Assembly (NCBI RefSeq): GCF_001975705.1
Contig: NZ_CP015093.1
Span: 3,852,501 to 3,916,500, forward strand
From: Salipiger abyssi
GTDB taxonomy: Bacteria > Pseudomonadota > Alphaproteobacteria > Rhodobacterales > Rhodobacteraceae
Reading direction: 5' to 3'
Length of the DNA stretch: 64,000 nucleotides
This document shows positions 40,053-48,927 of the stretch, one piece after another (within the stretch, counting starts at the first letter, position 1; each line of letters opens with the position of its first letter). Below the pieces are notes generated by a model, which saw only the letters and a program-made list of their open reading frames with translations, ran no database searches and was not told the origin of the DNA. A program made the position numbers and the translations under genes.

Positions 40053-40245
40053 CTGCGTCTTCCTTCGTTTCCCGCGTCCTGTGGCGCCCTTTCGGGTCTT
40101 TCCGGGCCTTTCGCCCGCCTCGGACAGCGCGCCCTTTTGGGGCTGCCGTTGATATATGAATCGAAACCGGGGCCGCAATAGCCCCGCTCCGAGCCGCGCT
40201 TATCGGAGGATCGCAGCCATTTGTCAACCGGAGCTTTAGCCGGCG

Positions 40246-41064
40246 CTACAATTCCTGCGCCATCATCTGCTCGGCGGCGGCCAGCCCCAGCGCATAGGAG
40301 ATCTCGTCATACATGGCGTTGAACCCGGCAAAGAGCGCGCGGTTCATCGCCCTGCCCTCCGGGCTCACCGACAGCGCCACATAGGTTTCGAGATCCTCCT
40401 GCGCGATCGGCCCGTAGGCCATCAGCAGGAACCCGTATAGCCATTCGCGGGTGTCGATGCGGGTCTCGGCCTCCTGCGACCAGACCTCGGTGAGAATGTC
40501 GCGCTCGGTCATCTCCAGCGCGCCGCCATTGGTCAGCCCGAGATAGAACTGGTAGCTGGCATTGAGCGCGCCGACCACATTGGCCTCGACCAGATCGTTT
40601 TCCTGGACGAATTCGGTGATCGTGGCGAGCCGCGGATCGGAGGAGCCGTCGAGCCCGCGAAACGCCTCGCGCGCGGCGGTTTCCACATCGTCGTCGATCA
40701 TCGCGCGGCGCGCCGAAAGCTCGACATCCACGATGCGGCTGCCGGTCTCGCCGGTGAAGAAGGTCAGCAGCGGCGTGGCGTCGGTCTCGCCGAAGCTCTC
40801 GGCGAAACGCGCGCGCACCATGTCCTCCATCGCGCCGGTGTCATAGATCGTGCCGACAGAAGCCTGCCAGGCGGGAGTCGCCCCGCCGGGCATCAGGTCG
40901 ATGGCCATTTCGCGGGCATAATCCATGCCCTCCTCGCGCATGATCTGCACGATCTTCGGCAAACCGAGCGCGTCGAGCAGCGCATCCGTCGGTTCCACCG
41001 GATCCGCGGCGACGGGCCAGGCAAGGGCGGCGGCGAAGAAGGGAGCGGCAAAGCGCAGGGCCAT
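40246..41064 (-). CDS. DUF2059 secreted protein
   Basis: An exported protein of 272 aa. A signal peptide (MALRFAAPFFAAALAWPVAA) is followed by a mostly helical, acidic mature part matching the DUF2059 pattern (repeated helices such as MDYAREMAIDLMPGG and LLTFFTGETGSRIVDVE). No catalytic motif is visible. The function is unknown. It lies 193 bases upstream of rplU on the same strand but probably has its own transcript. Confidence 0.75.
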   Translation of the reverse strand: MALRFAAPFFAAALAWPVAADPVEPTDALLDALGLPKIVQIMREEGMDYAREMAIDLMPGGATPAWQASVGTIYDTGAMEDMVRARFAESFGETDATPLLTFFTGETGSRIVDVELSARRAMIDDDVETAAREAFRGLDGSSDPRLATITEFVQENDLVEANVVGALNASYQFYLGLTNGGALEMTERDILTEVWSQEAETRIDTREWLYGFLLMAYGPIAQEDLETYVALSVSPEGRAMNRALFAGFNAMYDEISYALGLAAAEQMMAQEL

Positions 41065-41233
41065 ATAAGAGATTCTCCGGTTCTCGGGTCACCGGCAGCC
41101 TAAGCGCGGCGCGGCGCTTTTCCAAGGCCGCAACGGGTCCGGCGCGCGCTCCGGCGGGTTGTGGCGCAATCGGCGAAATTTCCCTGTTGCACCGGCCCGC
41201 GCATCCCGCTAAACGGCCCTCCACGACCCCCGC

Positions 41234-41323
41234 GGAGAGGTGCCGGAGTGGTCGAACGGGGCGGTCTCGAAAACCGTTGACCCTTCACGGGGTCCCAGGG
41301 TTCGAATCCCTGTCTCTCCGCCA
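41234..41323 (+). tRNA. tRNA-Ser (CGA)
   Basis: A 90-base class II tRNA with the CCA encoded. The acceptor arm GGAGAGG pairs with TCTCTCC. The anticodon loop CTCGAAA gives anticodon CGA, which reads UCG. The long variable arm (TTGACCCTTCACGGGGTCCC region) is typical of serine tRNA, and the T-loop is TTCGAAT. Confidence 0.95.
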
Positions 41324-41356
41324 CCTGCCGTTGATTTCATTGCGAAATCGGCAGGT
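41323..41356. terminator. Hairpin after tRNA-Ser
   Basis: ACCTGCC (41323-41329) and GATTTC (41333-41338) pair with GAAATC (41344-41349) and GGCAGGT (41350-41356) in a long stem with one three-base bulge and loop ATTGC. It sits between the tRNA and the converging HAD gene. On the minus strand its far side is AT-rich. It is a plausible bidirectional terminator. Confidence 0.6.
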
Positions 41357-41418
41357 CTCCAAAGCTAAAAATGCATCGCCACTCTCCCGGATTCAGCCGC
41401 CTATTCAGTGGCTTGACA

Positions 41419-42159
41419 TCAGGCGGCCTCAGGAAACTCTGCGAGATACCGGTCGAGATCGGCCCAACGCCGCGCATGCGGACCGACCAGGACAAAATCC
41501 AGGCCGAGGCGTTCGGCGCCTTCGGCATCGGTCAGCGGGTTGTCTCCGATCGCCAGAACCCGTTCGGGCCGTATCGCGTAACGCGAAAGCGCAGCATGGT
41601 AGAGCGCCGGCTCGGGCTTGCCGATCACATCATAGTCAACGCCGGGCAGAATGCTGAGGATCGCGGCAAGGCAGCTTCCCGTTTCCGGAACCGGCACGCC
41701 GTCCGGCCCGGGATGGCTGACATCGGGATTGGCCACGACCAGATGCGCGCCGCGCGTGAGAAGGCCAATCACGTCCTGTAGCTCCCGGTATCCGAAGGTC
41801 GGATCCTTGGCGAGAAGGAGGTGGGTGACCTCTTCACGCGCCTCGGTGAGGCCCGAAGCGACCGCGTGGGCGCGCAGCGCCGGGCTGGCGAACAGGCGCA
41901 CCCGCGCGCCGGGCAGCGCGGCGAGATGGGCAACCGCCGCAGTGCCGGCCAGAACGATCCGCGTGGGCGGCACCGCGAGGCCCATGGCCGCCAGCCGGGC
42001 GCTCAGGGTCTCGGCGGTCTCGGTGGAATTGTTGCTCAGCAATGTCAGCCGGTCGCCCGCCCGCGCCAACAGTGCCTGCGCGCCCGGCAGCAGCACATCG
42101 CCGGAGATCAGGCAGCCGTCGAGATCGCACAGGATCGCCTCGTAATCCTCGGGCCGCAT
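41419..42159 (-). CDS. HAD-IIA phosphatase (NagD-like)
   Basis: A cytoplasmic phosphatase of 246 aa in the HAD superfamily. Motif I is LCDLDGCLISG (nucleophile and acid/base Asp), motif II LLSNNSTET, motif III includes VIGKPEP, and motif IV AIGDNPLTDAEGA. The NSTET-type segment and cap placement fit class IIA (NagD, phosphoglycolate or glycerol-phosphate phosphatase). It is the last gene of the Ugp-like operon, its start sharing one base with the phosphodiesterase stop (TGATG). It would dephosphorylate the phosphomonoester made by that enzyme. Confidence 0.85.
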   Translation of the reverse strand: MRPEDYEAILCDLDGCLISGDVLLPGAQALLARAGDRLTLLSNNSTETAETLSARLAAMGLAVPPTRIVLAGTAAVAHLAALPGARVRLFASPALRAHAVASGLTEAREEVTHLLLAKDPTFGYRELQDVIGLLTRGAHLVVANPDVSHPGPDGVPVPETGSCLAAILSILPGVDYDVIGKPEPALYHAALSRYAIRPERVLAIGDNPLTDAEGAERLGLDFVLVGPHARRWADLDRYLAEFPEAA

Positions 42160-43013
42160 CAGCGGGTCACCAGATCCTCGGGCGCGGCCACGGCGGCCGC
42201 ATCGGGGGACTCGAGGTCGAAGACCGGCCCGTCATAGGTGAAGGAACAGTCATGTATCAGCACATCGCCATCCCGCACCGTGACATAGGCAAGGTCGGGG
42301 GATTCCAGCGCCCCCATAATCCGTCCCGACCGGTCGAACTCATGGTGGACCTGGTGCATCAGCGCGCGCTGGATGTGATAGGGTATGCCATGCCACAGGC
42401 CGGTGATCGGACGGTGGATATGGCCCATGAACAGGATCTCCGGTTTGCGCCCCACCCGCTCGAACACGGCCAGTTCCGCCGCGCCGTCGCGCAGGCGAAT
42501 GGCATCCATCGGCGGGATCGACAAGGTCATCGGGGGGTGATGCTGGAACAGGAGCACAGGCCGGTCGGCGGGCGCCTCGCGCAGCGCCTTTTCGAGGAAG
42601 GCCAGCCGGGTGTCGCACAGATGTCCGTGATGGCCCGGTTCGGCCTCGTCCAGCGTATCGAGGGTGATGAGGCTGGCCTGCCCGAAGACATGCAGCCCCT
42701 GCACAAAGCCGTTGCCGTCGTCGGGCGCGGCCGGGAAGGCCGCCCGGAAATGGCCGCGGTTGTCGTGGTTGCCGACCATGAGGATCACCGGCACCGGCAG
42801 ATCCGCGAGCGCGGCGCGCAGGCTGTCATAGGCCGCCGGCTCGCCGCGGTCGCAAAGATCCCCGGCGATGACGAGGAAATCGACCTGCGGCAGCGTGTCG
42901 AGGAAGGCCAGCGCACGGCCAAGGCAGGCGCGCGGATCAAAGCCATAGATCGTCTGGCCTTCGGGCACGAAATGCAGATCCGTCAGGATCGCGAAGCGAA
43001 GGGCGTTTGTCAT
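42159..43013 (-). CDS. Calcineurin-type metallophosphodiesterase (GpdQ/CpdA-like)
   Basis: A cytoplasmic binuclear-metal phosphoesterase of 284 aa. Metal ligands appear in order: TDLHF, GDLCDRGEP, GNHDNRG, FQHHPP and GHIHRP. This spacing fits the GpdQ/CpdA class acting on glycerophosphodiesters or cyclic nucleotides. The start at 43013 is chosen because homology begins at once (TNALRFAILTDLHF); the frame extends 19 codons upstream. It lies after the binding-protein gene of an Ugp-like importer, so glycerophosphodiester hydrolysis is the better inference. Confidence 0.85.
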   Translation of the reverse strand: MTNALRFAILTDLHFVPEGQTIYGFDPRACLGRALAFLDTLPQVDFLVIAGDLCDRGEPAAYDSLRAALADLPVPVILMVGNHDNRGHFRAAFPAAPDDGNGFVQGLHVFGQASLITLDTLDEAEPGHHGHLCDTRLAFLEKALREAPADRPVLLFQHHPPMTLSIPPMDAIRLRDGAAELAVFERVGRKPEILFMGHIHRPITGLWHGIPYHIQRALMHQVHHEFDRSGRIMGALESPDLAYVTVRDGDVLIHDCSFTYDGPVFDLESPDAAAVAAPEDLVTR

Positions 43014-43033
43014 CCGGGTCTCCTTTGCAAGAC

Positions 43034-43058
43034 GGCGCGGCGGATCGACCGCCGCGCC
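43034..43058 (-). other. Intercistronic hairpin after the binding-protein gene
   Basis: GGCGCGGCGG (43034-43043), loop ATCGA and CCGCCGCGCC (43049-43058) form a perfect 10-bp stem with no T-run. It lies 12 bases downstream of the binding-protein stop and before the phosphodiesterase gene. The position parallels the hairpin after aglE. It probably stabilises the upstream message or limits read-through. Confidence 0.7.
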
Positions 43059-43070
43059 CATCGGCCACAA

Positions 43071-44309
43071 TCAGCGCGGCAGCAGCGCGTTGACCTCGTC
43101 CACCATCTCGTCGCGCAGCTCTTCCATGTCGGTGGCATCGCCCACGAGGATCGCCTCCAGGCTGTCGTGGATCACCTGCGTCACCGCCAGACCGTTGTCA
43201 CCGGGGTAAGCGAACCATTCCGAGAGCAGCGGCAGCTGATCGACGGCGGTCATCTTGTTGGGATTTTGCGCATAGAAATCATCCATCAGCAGCGCGTTCG
43301 CCTTCTGGTTCGGCGGCACGTAGCCGGTGGTCAGTGCGACGGCGGCGGCCCCCTCCCCCGAGGTGGCGAACTTGATGAAGTCCCATGCGGCGGCGCGCAG
43401 TTCGGGGTCGTCGGAGGCGGAGGTCATCATCGCCGCGTTGCCGCCGGCAGGCAGGGCCTGCGGCGTGCCGTCGAGCCCCGGATAGGGCGCGGTCACGAAC
43501 TCCCAATCCCCCAGCTTGGAGCGATCGACAAAGCTGACATACGCGGTGGAGGAGAAGAACATGCCCAGCTCGCCCGCCGCAAAGGCCTTTGACGCATCGC
43601 CGCCGCCGGTGTTCTTCATCTCACAATCGCGAAAGATGGCGTGCGCGGTTTCCAGCGCCTTCAACCCGGCGTCATTGTCCATGTTCAGCTTGCCGTCTTT
43701 GATCATCGGCACGCCCTGGCTCCACATCTCGGCCTGGAGCATCCAGTTGCCCGAGATATCCCAGTGCCAGTAAAGCGCCTCCTGCCCGTTGGCGGTCATT
43801 GCCTTGCAGGCGGCGATGACCGCGTCCCAGGTGGCGGGCACCGTGTCGATGCCGGCGCCGCGCAGCATGTCCATATTGTAAAAGCCGATGGGGGTGGAAA
43901 CCGAGAATGGCAGCCCGTAGATCGCGCCGTCGAAACGCGACAGGTCCAGCATGGCCTTGTGATAGCCCTCGGTTTCGAACCCCTCCTCGCCGGCGATGAA
44001 CGGGTCGAGCGGCTGGGCGATGCCGCGCTCGACGAGGATCTGCTGACGGTTCAACGCCTGGAAGGAAACATCCGGCACGGTGCCCGCGACGGCCTCGCGC
44101 AGGATGGTGTTGGTGGCGTCCTCATAGTTCTCGTAGGTGGCACGAAAGGTCACCTTGATGTCCGGGTGCGCCTGTTCGAAGGCCTGCGTGATCTGCGCGA
44201 AGGTCGGATCGAACAGCGAGGAATAGGCATAGGCCACCTCGATCTCGGTCGCATGGGCGGCGGGCGCAAGAAGGGTCACGGCGGCCGCCGTGGAAAGAAG
44301 GCGTTTCAT
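43071..44309 (-). CDS. Ugp-like ABC transporter substrate-binding protein
   Basis: A periplasmic solute-binding protein of 412 aa. The start at 44309 gives a signal peptide (MKRLLSTAAAVTLLAPAAHA), with AGGAA upstream. The mature part resembles UgpB in layout (TYENYEDATNTILREAVAG; STPIGFYNMDMLRGAGI; a late TTGYVPPNQKA segment). UgpB proteins bind sn-glycerol 3-phosphate and glycerophosphodiesters. That ligand suits the neighbouring phosphodiesterase and phosphatase but is not proven. Confidence 0.88.
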   Translation of the reverse strand: MKRLLSTAAAVTLLAPAAHATEIEVAYAYSSLFDPTFAQITQAFEQAHPDIKVTFRATYENYEDATNTILREAVAGTVPDVSFQALNRQQILVERGIAQPLDPFIAGEEGFETEGYHKAMLDLSRFDGAIYGLPFSVSTPIGFYNMDMLRGAGIDTVPATWDAVIAACKAMTANGQEALYWHWDISGNWMLQAEMWSQGVPMIKDGKLNMDNDAGLKALETAHAIFRDCEMKNTGGGDASKAFAAGELGMFFSSTAYVSFVDRSKLGDWEFVTAPYPGLDGTPQALPAGGNAAMMTSASDDPELRAAAWDFIKFATSGEGAAAVALTTGYVPPNQKANALLMDDFYAQNPNKMTAVDQLPLLSEWFAYPGDNGLAVTQVIHDSLEAILVGDATDMEELRDEMVDEVNALLPR

Positions 44310-44344
44310 GGGAAGTTCCTTATTTGGTCGGGAGGGGAGATTGG

Positions 44345-45238
44345 TCACTTCATGCCGGTCAGGGTGATGCCGTCGATGAAGCGTCGTTGGGCCACCAGAA
44401 AGGCCGCCACCAGCGGGGTGACGATGACCAGCGCCGTGGCCATCATCGGACCATAGAAGGTGCCGTCGAGATCACCCTTGAACTCGCGCAGGCCGAGCGG
44501 CGGTGTGAAGAGGCTGCGCTCGCCGGTGATGACGATGCGCGGCCAGAAGTAATCGTTCCAATGCGCCACCACCGAGAAGATGGCGAAGGCCAGCAGCGCG
44601 GGAATGGCCGTGGGCAGCATGACGCGCCAGATGATCGCGAATTCGCCCATGCCGTCCATGCGGGCGGCGTCGATCAGGTCATCGGGCACGGTCAGGAAGA
44701 ACTGCCGCATCAGGAAGATGCCGAAGGCCGAGACGATCCAGGGCAGGATCAGCGCGGCGTAGCTGTTCGTCAGCCCGAGATGCGCCAGCATCAGATAGAG
44801 CGGCAGCGCGATGGCGTGGACCGGGATCAGCAGGCAGAACATCACCAGCGCGAAGGCGGCGTCGCGGCCCCAGAACCTCAGCTTGGCCAGCGCATAGGCC
44901 GCCGGCACCGCGATCAGCGTTTGCAGCAGGAAAATCGCGGCGGTCACGATCACCCCGTTCAGCAGGTAGCGCCAGAGCGGCGCCTTGGTGAAGGCCTGCC
45001 GGAAATTGTCGATCGCGGGCCGGGTCATGCAATCGGCCTCGCTGCCGCCCTGCATCAGACATGCCTCGCTCGGCATGGGTGCCTGTGCACCAAAGAGCCC
45101 GCCGGTGCCGGAGGCGATCTCGACCGGGGATTTCAATGCGGTGGCGACCATGACGTAGAACGGCAGCAGCACCACAATGGCGCCGAGGATCAGCACGGCG
45201 TGGATCAGCGTCTGACGGGTGGAAAAGCGGTGGATCAT
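44345..45238 (-). CDS. ABC transporter permease (UgpE-like)
   Basis: An inner-membrane permease of 297 aa. It starts MIHRFSTRQTLIHAVLILGA with one membrane helix, followed by a periplasmic loop and five further helices. The EAA loop DLIDAARMDGMGEFAIIWRVM is near residue 200. The length and C-terminus (QRRFIDGITLTGMK) are typical of UgpE/MalG-like permeases. Its start overlaps the stop of the partner permease by four bases (ATGA). The frame is open upstream but that part has no homology. Confidence 0.9.
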   Translation of the reverse strand: MIHRFSTRQTLIHAVLILGAIVVLLPFYVMVATALKSPVEIASGTGGLFGAQAPMPSEACLMQGGSEADCMTRPAIDNFRQAFTKAPLWRYLLNGVIVTAAIFLLQTLIAVPAAYALAKLRFWGRDAAFALVMFCLLIPVHAIALPLYLMLAHLGLTNSYAALILPWIVSAFGIFLMRQFFLTVPDDLIDAARMDGMGEFAIIWRVMLPTAIPALLAFAIFSVVAHWNDYFWPRIVITGERSLFTPPLGLREFKGDLDGTFYGPMMATALVIVTPLVAAFLVAQRRFIDGITLTGMK

Positions 45239-46182
45239 GCGTAATGCACCTTCCGTTCGACAAAGCGGCGCTGCGCGACCGAGATCAGCATCACGAAGCC
45301 GAGGAACAGCACGGTGATGGCCGCCCCCATGCCGACGAGGTTCTGGGCGATGCCCTTTTCGTAGATCGCGTAGATCATCACATAGGTGGATTTGGCCGGG
45401 CCGCCGTGGGTCAGCGCCTCGACCGTGTCGAAGACCTGAAACGAGCGGATGGTTGAGATTGTGATTACGAAGACCGTCGTCGGCCCCAGCATCGGCCAGG
45501 TGATCAGGCGAAAGCGCTCCCAACCGCTGCGCACCCCGTCCATTTCGGCGGCGGCGTACAGATCGCGCGGCACCGAGGTCAGGCCCGCGAGGTAAAGCAC
45601 CATGTTGAAGCCGAAGCTCTGCCAGATGCCGATGAAGGCCAGTGTCCAGAGCGCATAATCACGGTCCGACAGCCACATGGGAAACCCGTACGAGCAGCCC
45701 CCTGCGAACCACGGCCAGCCCTCCAGCCATGTGCCACAGCCTTGTGCGAGCGTGCGGTTCACCAGCCCCAGAGAGGGGTGCAGCGCGAACTCCCACACGA
45801 TGGCCATGGCCAGCAGCGAGGCCATCACGGGCAGGAAATAGACCGTGCGGTAAAAGCCGGCCCCGGCGCCGACCGAGCGGATCAGCAGCGCCGCGCCCAG
45901 CCCGAGCGCGACCGACAGCGGCACGGTCACCGCGACATAGAGCACCGTTGCGGTGATCATCTTGCGATAGCTCGACCTGGCGAAAATGTCGGCATAGTTC
46001 TCGATCCCCACCCAGCCGATGCCACTCCGGCCCAGCGTGTAATCGCTGAAGGACAGGACGGCGGCGACGACGACCGGCAGGATGAGGATCAGCAACAGCA
46101 GCAGGACCGCCGGCGCGATCAGCGCGCGACCGGCGCGGGCCTGGCGGTGTTCCGGGCGGTTGAGGCGCGGGATGTCAGGCAT
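45235..46182 (-). CDS. ABC transporter permease (UgpA-like)
   Basis: An inner-membrane permease of 315 aa. The N-terminus RAGRALIAPAVLLLLLILIL holds the first helix. The EAA loop DLYAAAEMDGVRSGWERFRLITWPM binds the ATPase. The remaining helices match UgpA/MalF-type proteins. Its start overlaps the end of the ATPase gene by eight bases and its stop overlaps the next permease by four, so the whole transporter is tightly coupled. Confidence 0.9.
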   Translation of the reverse strand: MPDIPRLNRPEHRQARAGRALIAPAVLLLLLILILPVVVAAVLSFSDYTLGRSGIGWVGIENYADIFARSSYRKMITATVLYVAVTVPLSVALGLGAALLIRSVGAGAGFYRTVYFLPVMASLLAMAIVWEFALHPSLGLVNRTLAQGCGTWLEGWPWFAGGCSYGFPMWLSDRDYALWTLAFIGIWQSFGFNMVLYLAGLTSVPRDLYAAAEMDGVRSGWERFRLITWPMLGPTTVFVITISTIRSFQVFDTVEALTHGGPAKSTYVMIYAIYEKGIAQNLVGMGAAITVLFLGFVMLISVAQRRFVERKVHYA

Positions 46183-47314
46183 CGGCGAAAACCTCCGCCC
46201 GGAGCGGCACGGCGAGGCCCATGCTGTCGAAACCGCGCACCCGGCCCTGACGCGTCCGCAGATGCATCAGGCCGCCGACGGCGATCTTGCCGCGAGCGTC
46301 GGAGGGCAGCCGCACCGTAACCGGCTCTGGCATCTCCGGCACGTCGAGCTGGACGAACAGATCGGAGCCGAGATTCTCGACCAGCCGCGCGCGGCCCGAC
46401 AGCAGCGGATCGCGGTCGCAGGGCTCCAGCGCCTCGGGCCGGATGCCCAGATAGGCGACCGGCACCGGCCCGGCGCGCAGCGCGGTCTCGCGCCCGGTCA
46501 GGCGGATGCGCCCGGCGCCGTCCGTCTCGACCGGCAGCAGGTTGATCGCGGGCGAGCCGATGAACCGGGCGACGCGGATATCGGCGGGCGCGTCGTACAG
46601 CACATCCGGCGTTCCAACTTGCAGCAGCTCTCCATCCATCATGACGGCGATGCGGTCCGACATGGTCATCGCCTCCGCCTGATCGTGGGTGACATAGACA
46701 AAGGTCGCGCCGAGACGGCGGTTCAGCTGCGCGATCTCGGCCCGCATATGCACACGCATCTTGGCATCGAGATTCGAAAGCGGCTCGTCGAGCAGAAAGG
46801 CAGCGGGATCGCGCACCAGAGCGCGCCCAAGGGCGACCCGCTGGCGTTGCCCGCCCGAGAGCTGCCCCGGCTTGCGGTCGAGCAGGTCGGCGATCTCGAG
46901 CGTCTCCGCGGCCTCGCGCACCGTTTCCACGATCCCTGCCCTGCGGGTGCGTGCCCCCGGCATGAGCCGGCCGCAAAGCGGCAGCCGGTCGGTACGGCGC
47001 AGCCGCCGCATGGTCAGCGGCACCGCGATGTTCTGCGCCACCGTCAGGTGCGGATAGAGCGCATAGCTCTGAAAGACCATCGCAAGGTCGCGATCCGCCG
47101 CGCGCACCCCGTCGACCGCCGCCTCTCCGATCCGCACGGAGCCCGCGCTCTGGCTCTCCAGACCCGCGAGGATGCGCAGCAGCGTGGACTTGCCGCAGCC
47201 CGAGGGGCCCACCAGCGACAGAAACTCGCCGTCCGCGATATCCAGCGACACACCCCGCAGGATGTCGGTGTTGCCGAAGGATTTCCGGATGTCTTTCAGC
47301 TCAACTGTCGCCAT
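46175..47314 (-). CDS. ABC transporter ATP-binding protein (UgpC-like)
   Basis: The ATPase subunit of the Ugp-like importer (379 aa from the chosen start). Walker A GPSGCGKST, a Q-loop in MVFQSYALYPHL, signature LSGGQRQRVALGRAL, Walker B LLDEPLSNLD and H-loop VTHDQ are all present. A TOBE-type regulatory domain follows (GIRPEALEPCDRD). An insertion of about 25 residues (RRTDRLPLCGRLMPGARTRR) sits in the helical domain. It is the first gene of the operon, unusual because many Ugp operons put the binding protein first. It is divergent from the LysR regulator. Confidence 0.9.
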   Translation of the reverse strand: MATVELKDIRKSFGNTDILRGVSLDIADGEFLSLVGPSGCGKSTLLRILAGLESQSAGSVRIGEAAVDGVRAADRDLAMVFQSYALYPHLTVAQNIAVPLTMRRLRRTDRLPLCGRLMPGARTRRAGIVETVREAAETLEIADLLDRKPGQLSGGQRQRVALGRALVRDPAAFLLDEPLSNLDAKMRVHMRAEIAQLNRRLGATFVYVTHDQAEAMTMSDRIAVMMDGELLQVGTPDVLYDAPADIRVARFIGSPAINLLPVETDGAGRIRLTGRETALRAGPVPVAYLGIRPEALEPCDRDPLLSGRARLVENLGSDLFVQLDVPEMPEPVTVRLPSDARGKIAVGGLMHLRTRQGRVRGFDSMGLAVPLRAEVFADA

Positions 47315-47377
47315 GGGGCCCCTCGTGTTTTTCGAGGCCGTCATAGGGAGTCTCTACGACAGTCATGTTACGGTTAC

Positions 47378-47388
47378 AGGCAATGCCT
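47378..47388. promoter_or_regulatory. Palindrome between the Ugp-like operon and LysR gene
   Basis: AGGCAATGCCT is an 11-base palindrome in the 85-base divergent region, 12 bases before the LysR start codon. A wider CATAGG/CCTATG repeat overlaps it (first arm at 47342). A site this close to the regulator gene suggests autoregulation by the LysR protein and control of the operon. Confidence 0.45.
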
Positions 47389-47399
47389 ATGCCGTCCGC

Positions 47400-48326
47400 A
47401 TGAAAAGCTTGCCCCCCAAGGATCCGGTCACCGCGCTGACCTTTTCGCGCCTCAGGGCGCTGAACGCGGTGACGGAAACCGGCAGCTTCTCGGCCGCGGC
47501 CCGACGCCTGGGCGTGTCGCAGGCCACCGTCAGCCAGCAGGTGCGCGATCTCGAACGCGCGCTTGGTGTCGAGTTTTTTCGGCGCAGTGCCAATGACATG
47601 CTGCCGACATCCCTGTGTCAGCAGCTCTACGAGACCGCCCGCCAGATCGAGGACGGCACCGGCAGGATCGCGGAGATCCTGCGCCAGCACCGCACGATGA
47701 AGCATGGCGAACTGCGCGTGGGCCTCGGCCAGCCGCTCCCGGGCATGGCCCTGATACGTGCGTTTCGCGCAAAGTTTCCGGGTGTCGACGTCAAAATCGA
47801 GATGGGCAGCTGGGGACGAATCGTCGATGCCGTGGGCGAAGGCCGCGTCGATGTCGGCGTGCTGCCCGAGCCGCCCGATCAGGATCGCTTCCGGCGCCGC
47901 CAGATCCAGAGCCAGTCGGTCGTCGCCATCGTTCACCCCGGCCACCCGCTGGCTGGACGGACGGCGATTGGCTGCGCCGATCTCATGTCTGAGCGGCTGA
48001 TTTTCCGCACTGCGGGAAGCTCCACCCAAAAGGTGGTGGATGAAGGGTTTCGCCGCGCCGGCCTCGCGCCGCGCCCGTCCATCGTGATGGACACCCGTGA
48101 CGGCGTGCTGGACGCGGTCAGCCACGATCTCGGTGTTGGCTTCATGTGGAGCAAGGGCGCGAGCCGTCAGGCTGAACTGGCACAGGTGCCCTGTCGCGAG
48201 ATGAGCCGCGAGCGGGCTGACCATGTCTTTGCCCTGCGAACGACCTCGAACCCGCTCGGCAATGCCTTCTTTGCGCTGGAACCGGAGCGGGAGGAGAGCT
48301 CTTACAAAGGTGGCTCAAGCGTATGA
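47400..48326 (+). CDS. LysR-family transcriptional regulator
   Basis: A regulator of 308 aa. The winged helix-turn-helix reads RLRALNAVTETGSFSAAARR then LGVSQATVSQQVRDLERALG. The effector-binding domain (about 95-300) has the standard LysR layout (LRVGLGQPLPGMALIRAF; VVAIVHPGHPLAGR). It is divergent from the Ugp-like operon across 85 bases and is probably its regulator, with a phosphate-ester or phosphorylated metabolite as the likely signal. The start at 47400 is chosen for homology and length. Confidence 0.88.
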   Translation: MKSLPPKDPVTALTFSRLRALNAVTETGSFSAAARRLGVSQATVSQQVRDLERALGVEFFRRSANDMLPTSLCQQLYETARQIEDGTGRIAEILRQHRTMKHGELRVGLGQPLPGMALIRAFRAKFPGVDVKIEMGSWGRIVDAVGEGRVDVGVLPEPPDQDRFRRRQIQSQSVVAIVHPGHPLAGRTAIGCADLMSERLIFRTAGSSTQKVVDEGFRRAGLAPRPSIVMDTRDGVLDAVSHDLGVGFMWSKGASRQAELAQVPCREMSRERADHVFALRTTSNPLGNAFFALEPEREESSYKGGSSV

Positions 48327-48358
48327 AAGAAAAAGATTAATACTTGAGGCCAATGCGC

Positions 48359-48377
48359 CGGCGGCGCAACGCCGCCG
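48359..48377 (+). terminator. Hairpin after the LysR gene
   Basis: CGGCGGCG (48359-48366) and CGCCGCCG (48370-48377) pair around loop CAA, 32 bases after the LysR stop. There is no T-run, so termination is only possible. Confidence 0.4.
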
Positions 48378-48519
48378 CGGTGAGGCGTCTGCGCGTCCGC
48401 CCCCGACAACCCGATGCGCGCCCGCCATGGGAAAACGAGATAACCTTGCATTTCCAGCAGCTTACCGGGCGACACTCACGCGATCATGCCCAAGCCCGAA
48501 GGTCCGGCCCCAGCGCGGT

Positions 48520-48927
48520 TCATGCCGCCGCCGCATACTCCCGGATCCGCTCCACCATCGCCCGCAGCCCGTTCGAGCGCTGTGCAGAGAGATGATCGTT
48601 CAGCCCGAGCCGGCCCAGCTCTGCGCGGGCGTCGAGCTTGCCGACCTCGCCCACCGGCAGCCCGTCATAAAGCCGGTGAAGCACCGCGATCAGACCGCGC
48701 ACGATCATCGCGTCGCTGTCGCCCTGAAAATGGAACCGCCCGTCCTCGACCGCCGGGTGCAGCCAGACCTGGCTGGCGCAGCCCTCGACCTTGGTGGCGG
48801 GCACCTTGAGCGCGTCGGGCAAGGGCTCCATCGACTTGCCCATCTCGATCACCATGCGGTAGCGGTCTTCCCAATCCTCGAGAAACTCGAAATCCTCGAC
48901 CACCTCTTCGAATGCCGCCTGTGCCAT
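48520..48927 (-). CDS. sufE: SufE-family cysteine desulfuration protein
   Basis: A sulfur-acceptor protein of 135 aa that takes persulfide sulfur from the SufS desulfurase for iron-sulfur cluster assembly. The active Cys C50 lies in TKVEGCASQVWLHP. The rest (GDSDAMIVRGLIAVL; NDHLSAQRSNGLRAMVERIR) matches SufE along its full length. The other suf genes are not in this window. The gene stands alone, divergent from the lipoprotein gene at 49060. Confidence 0.92.
   Translation of the reverse strand: MAQAAFEEVVEDFEFLEDWEDRYRMVIEMGKSMEPLPDALKVPATKVEGCASQVWLHPAVEDGRFHFQGDSDAMIVRGLIAVLHRLYDGLPVGEVGKLDARAELGRLGLNDHLSAQRSNGLRAMVERIREYAAAA

Noticed and set aside
41100..41324. Open frame of 74 codons antisense to tRNA-Ser
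   Set aside because: It is the reverse complement of a well-folded tRNA gene, a common false call.
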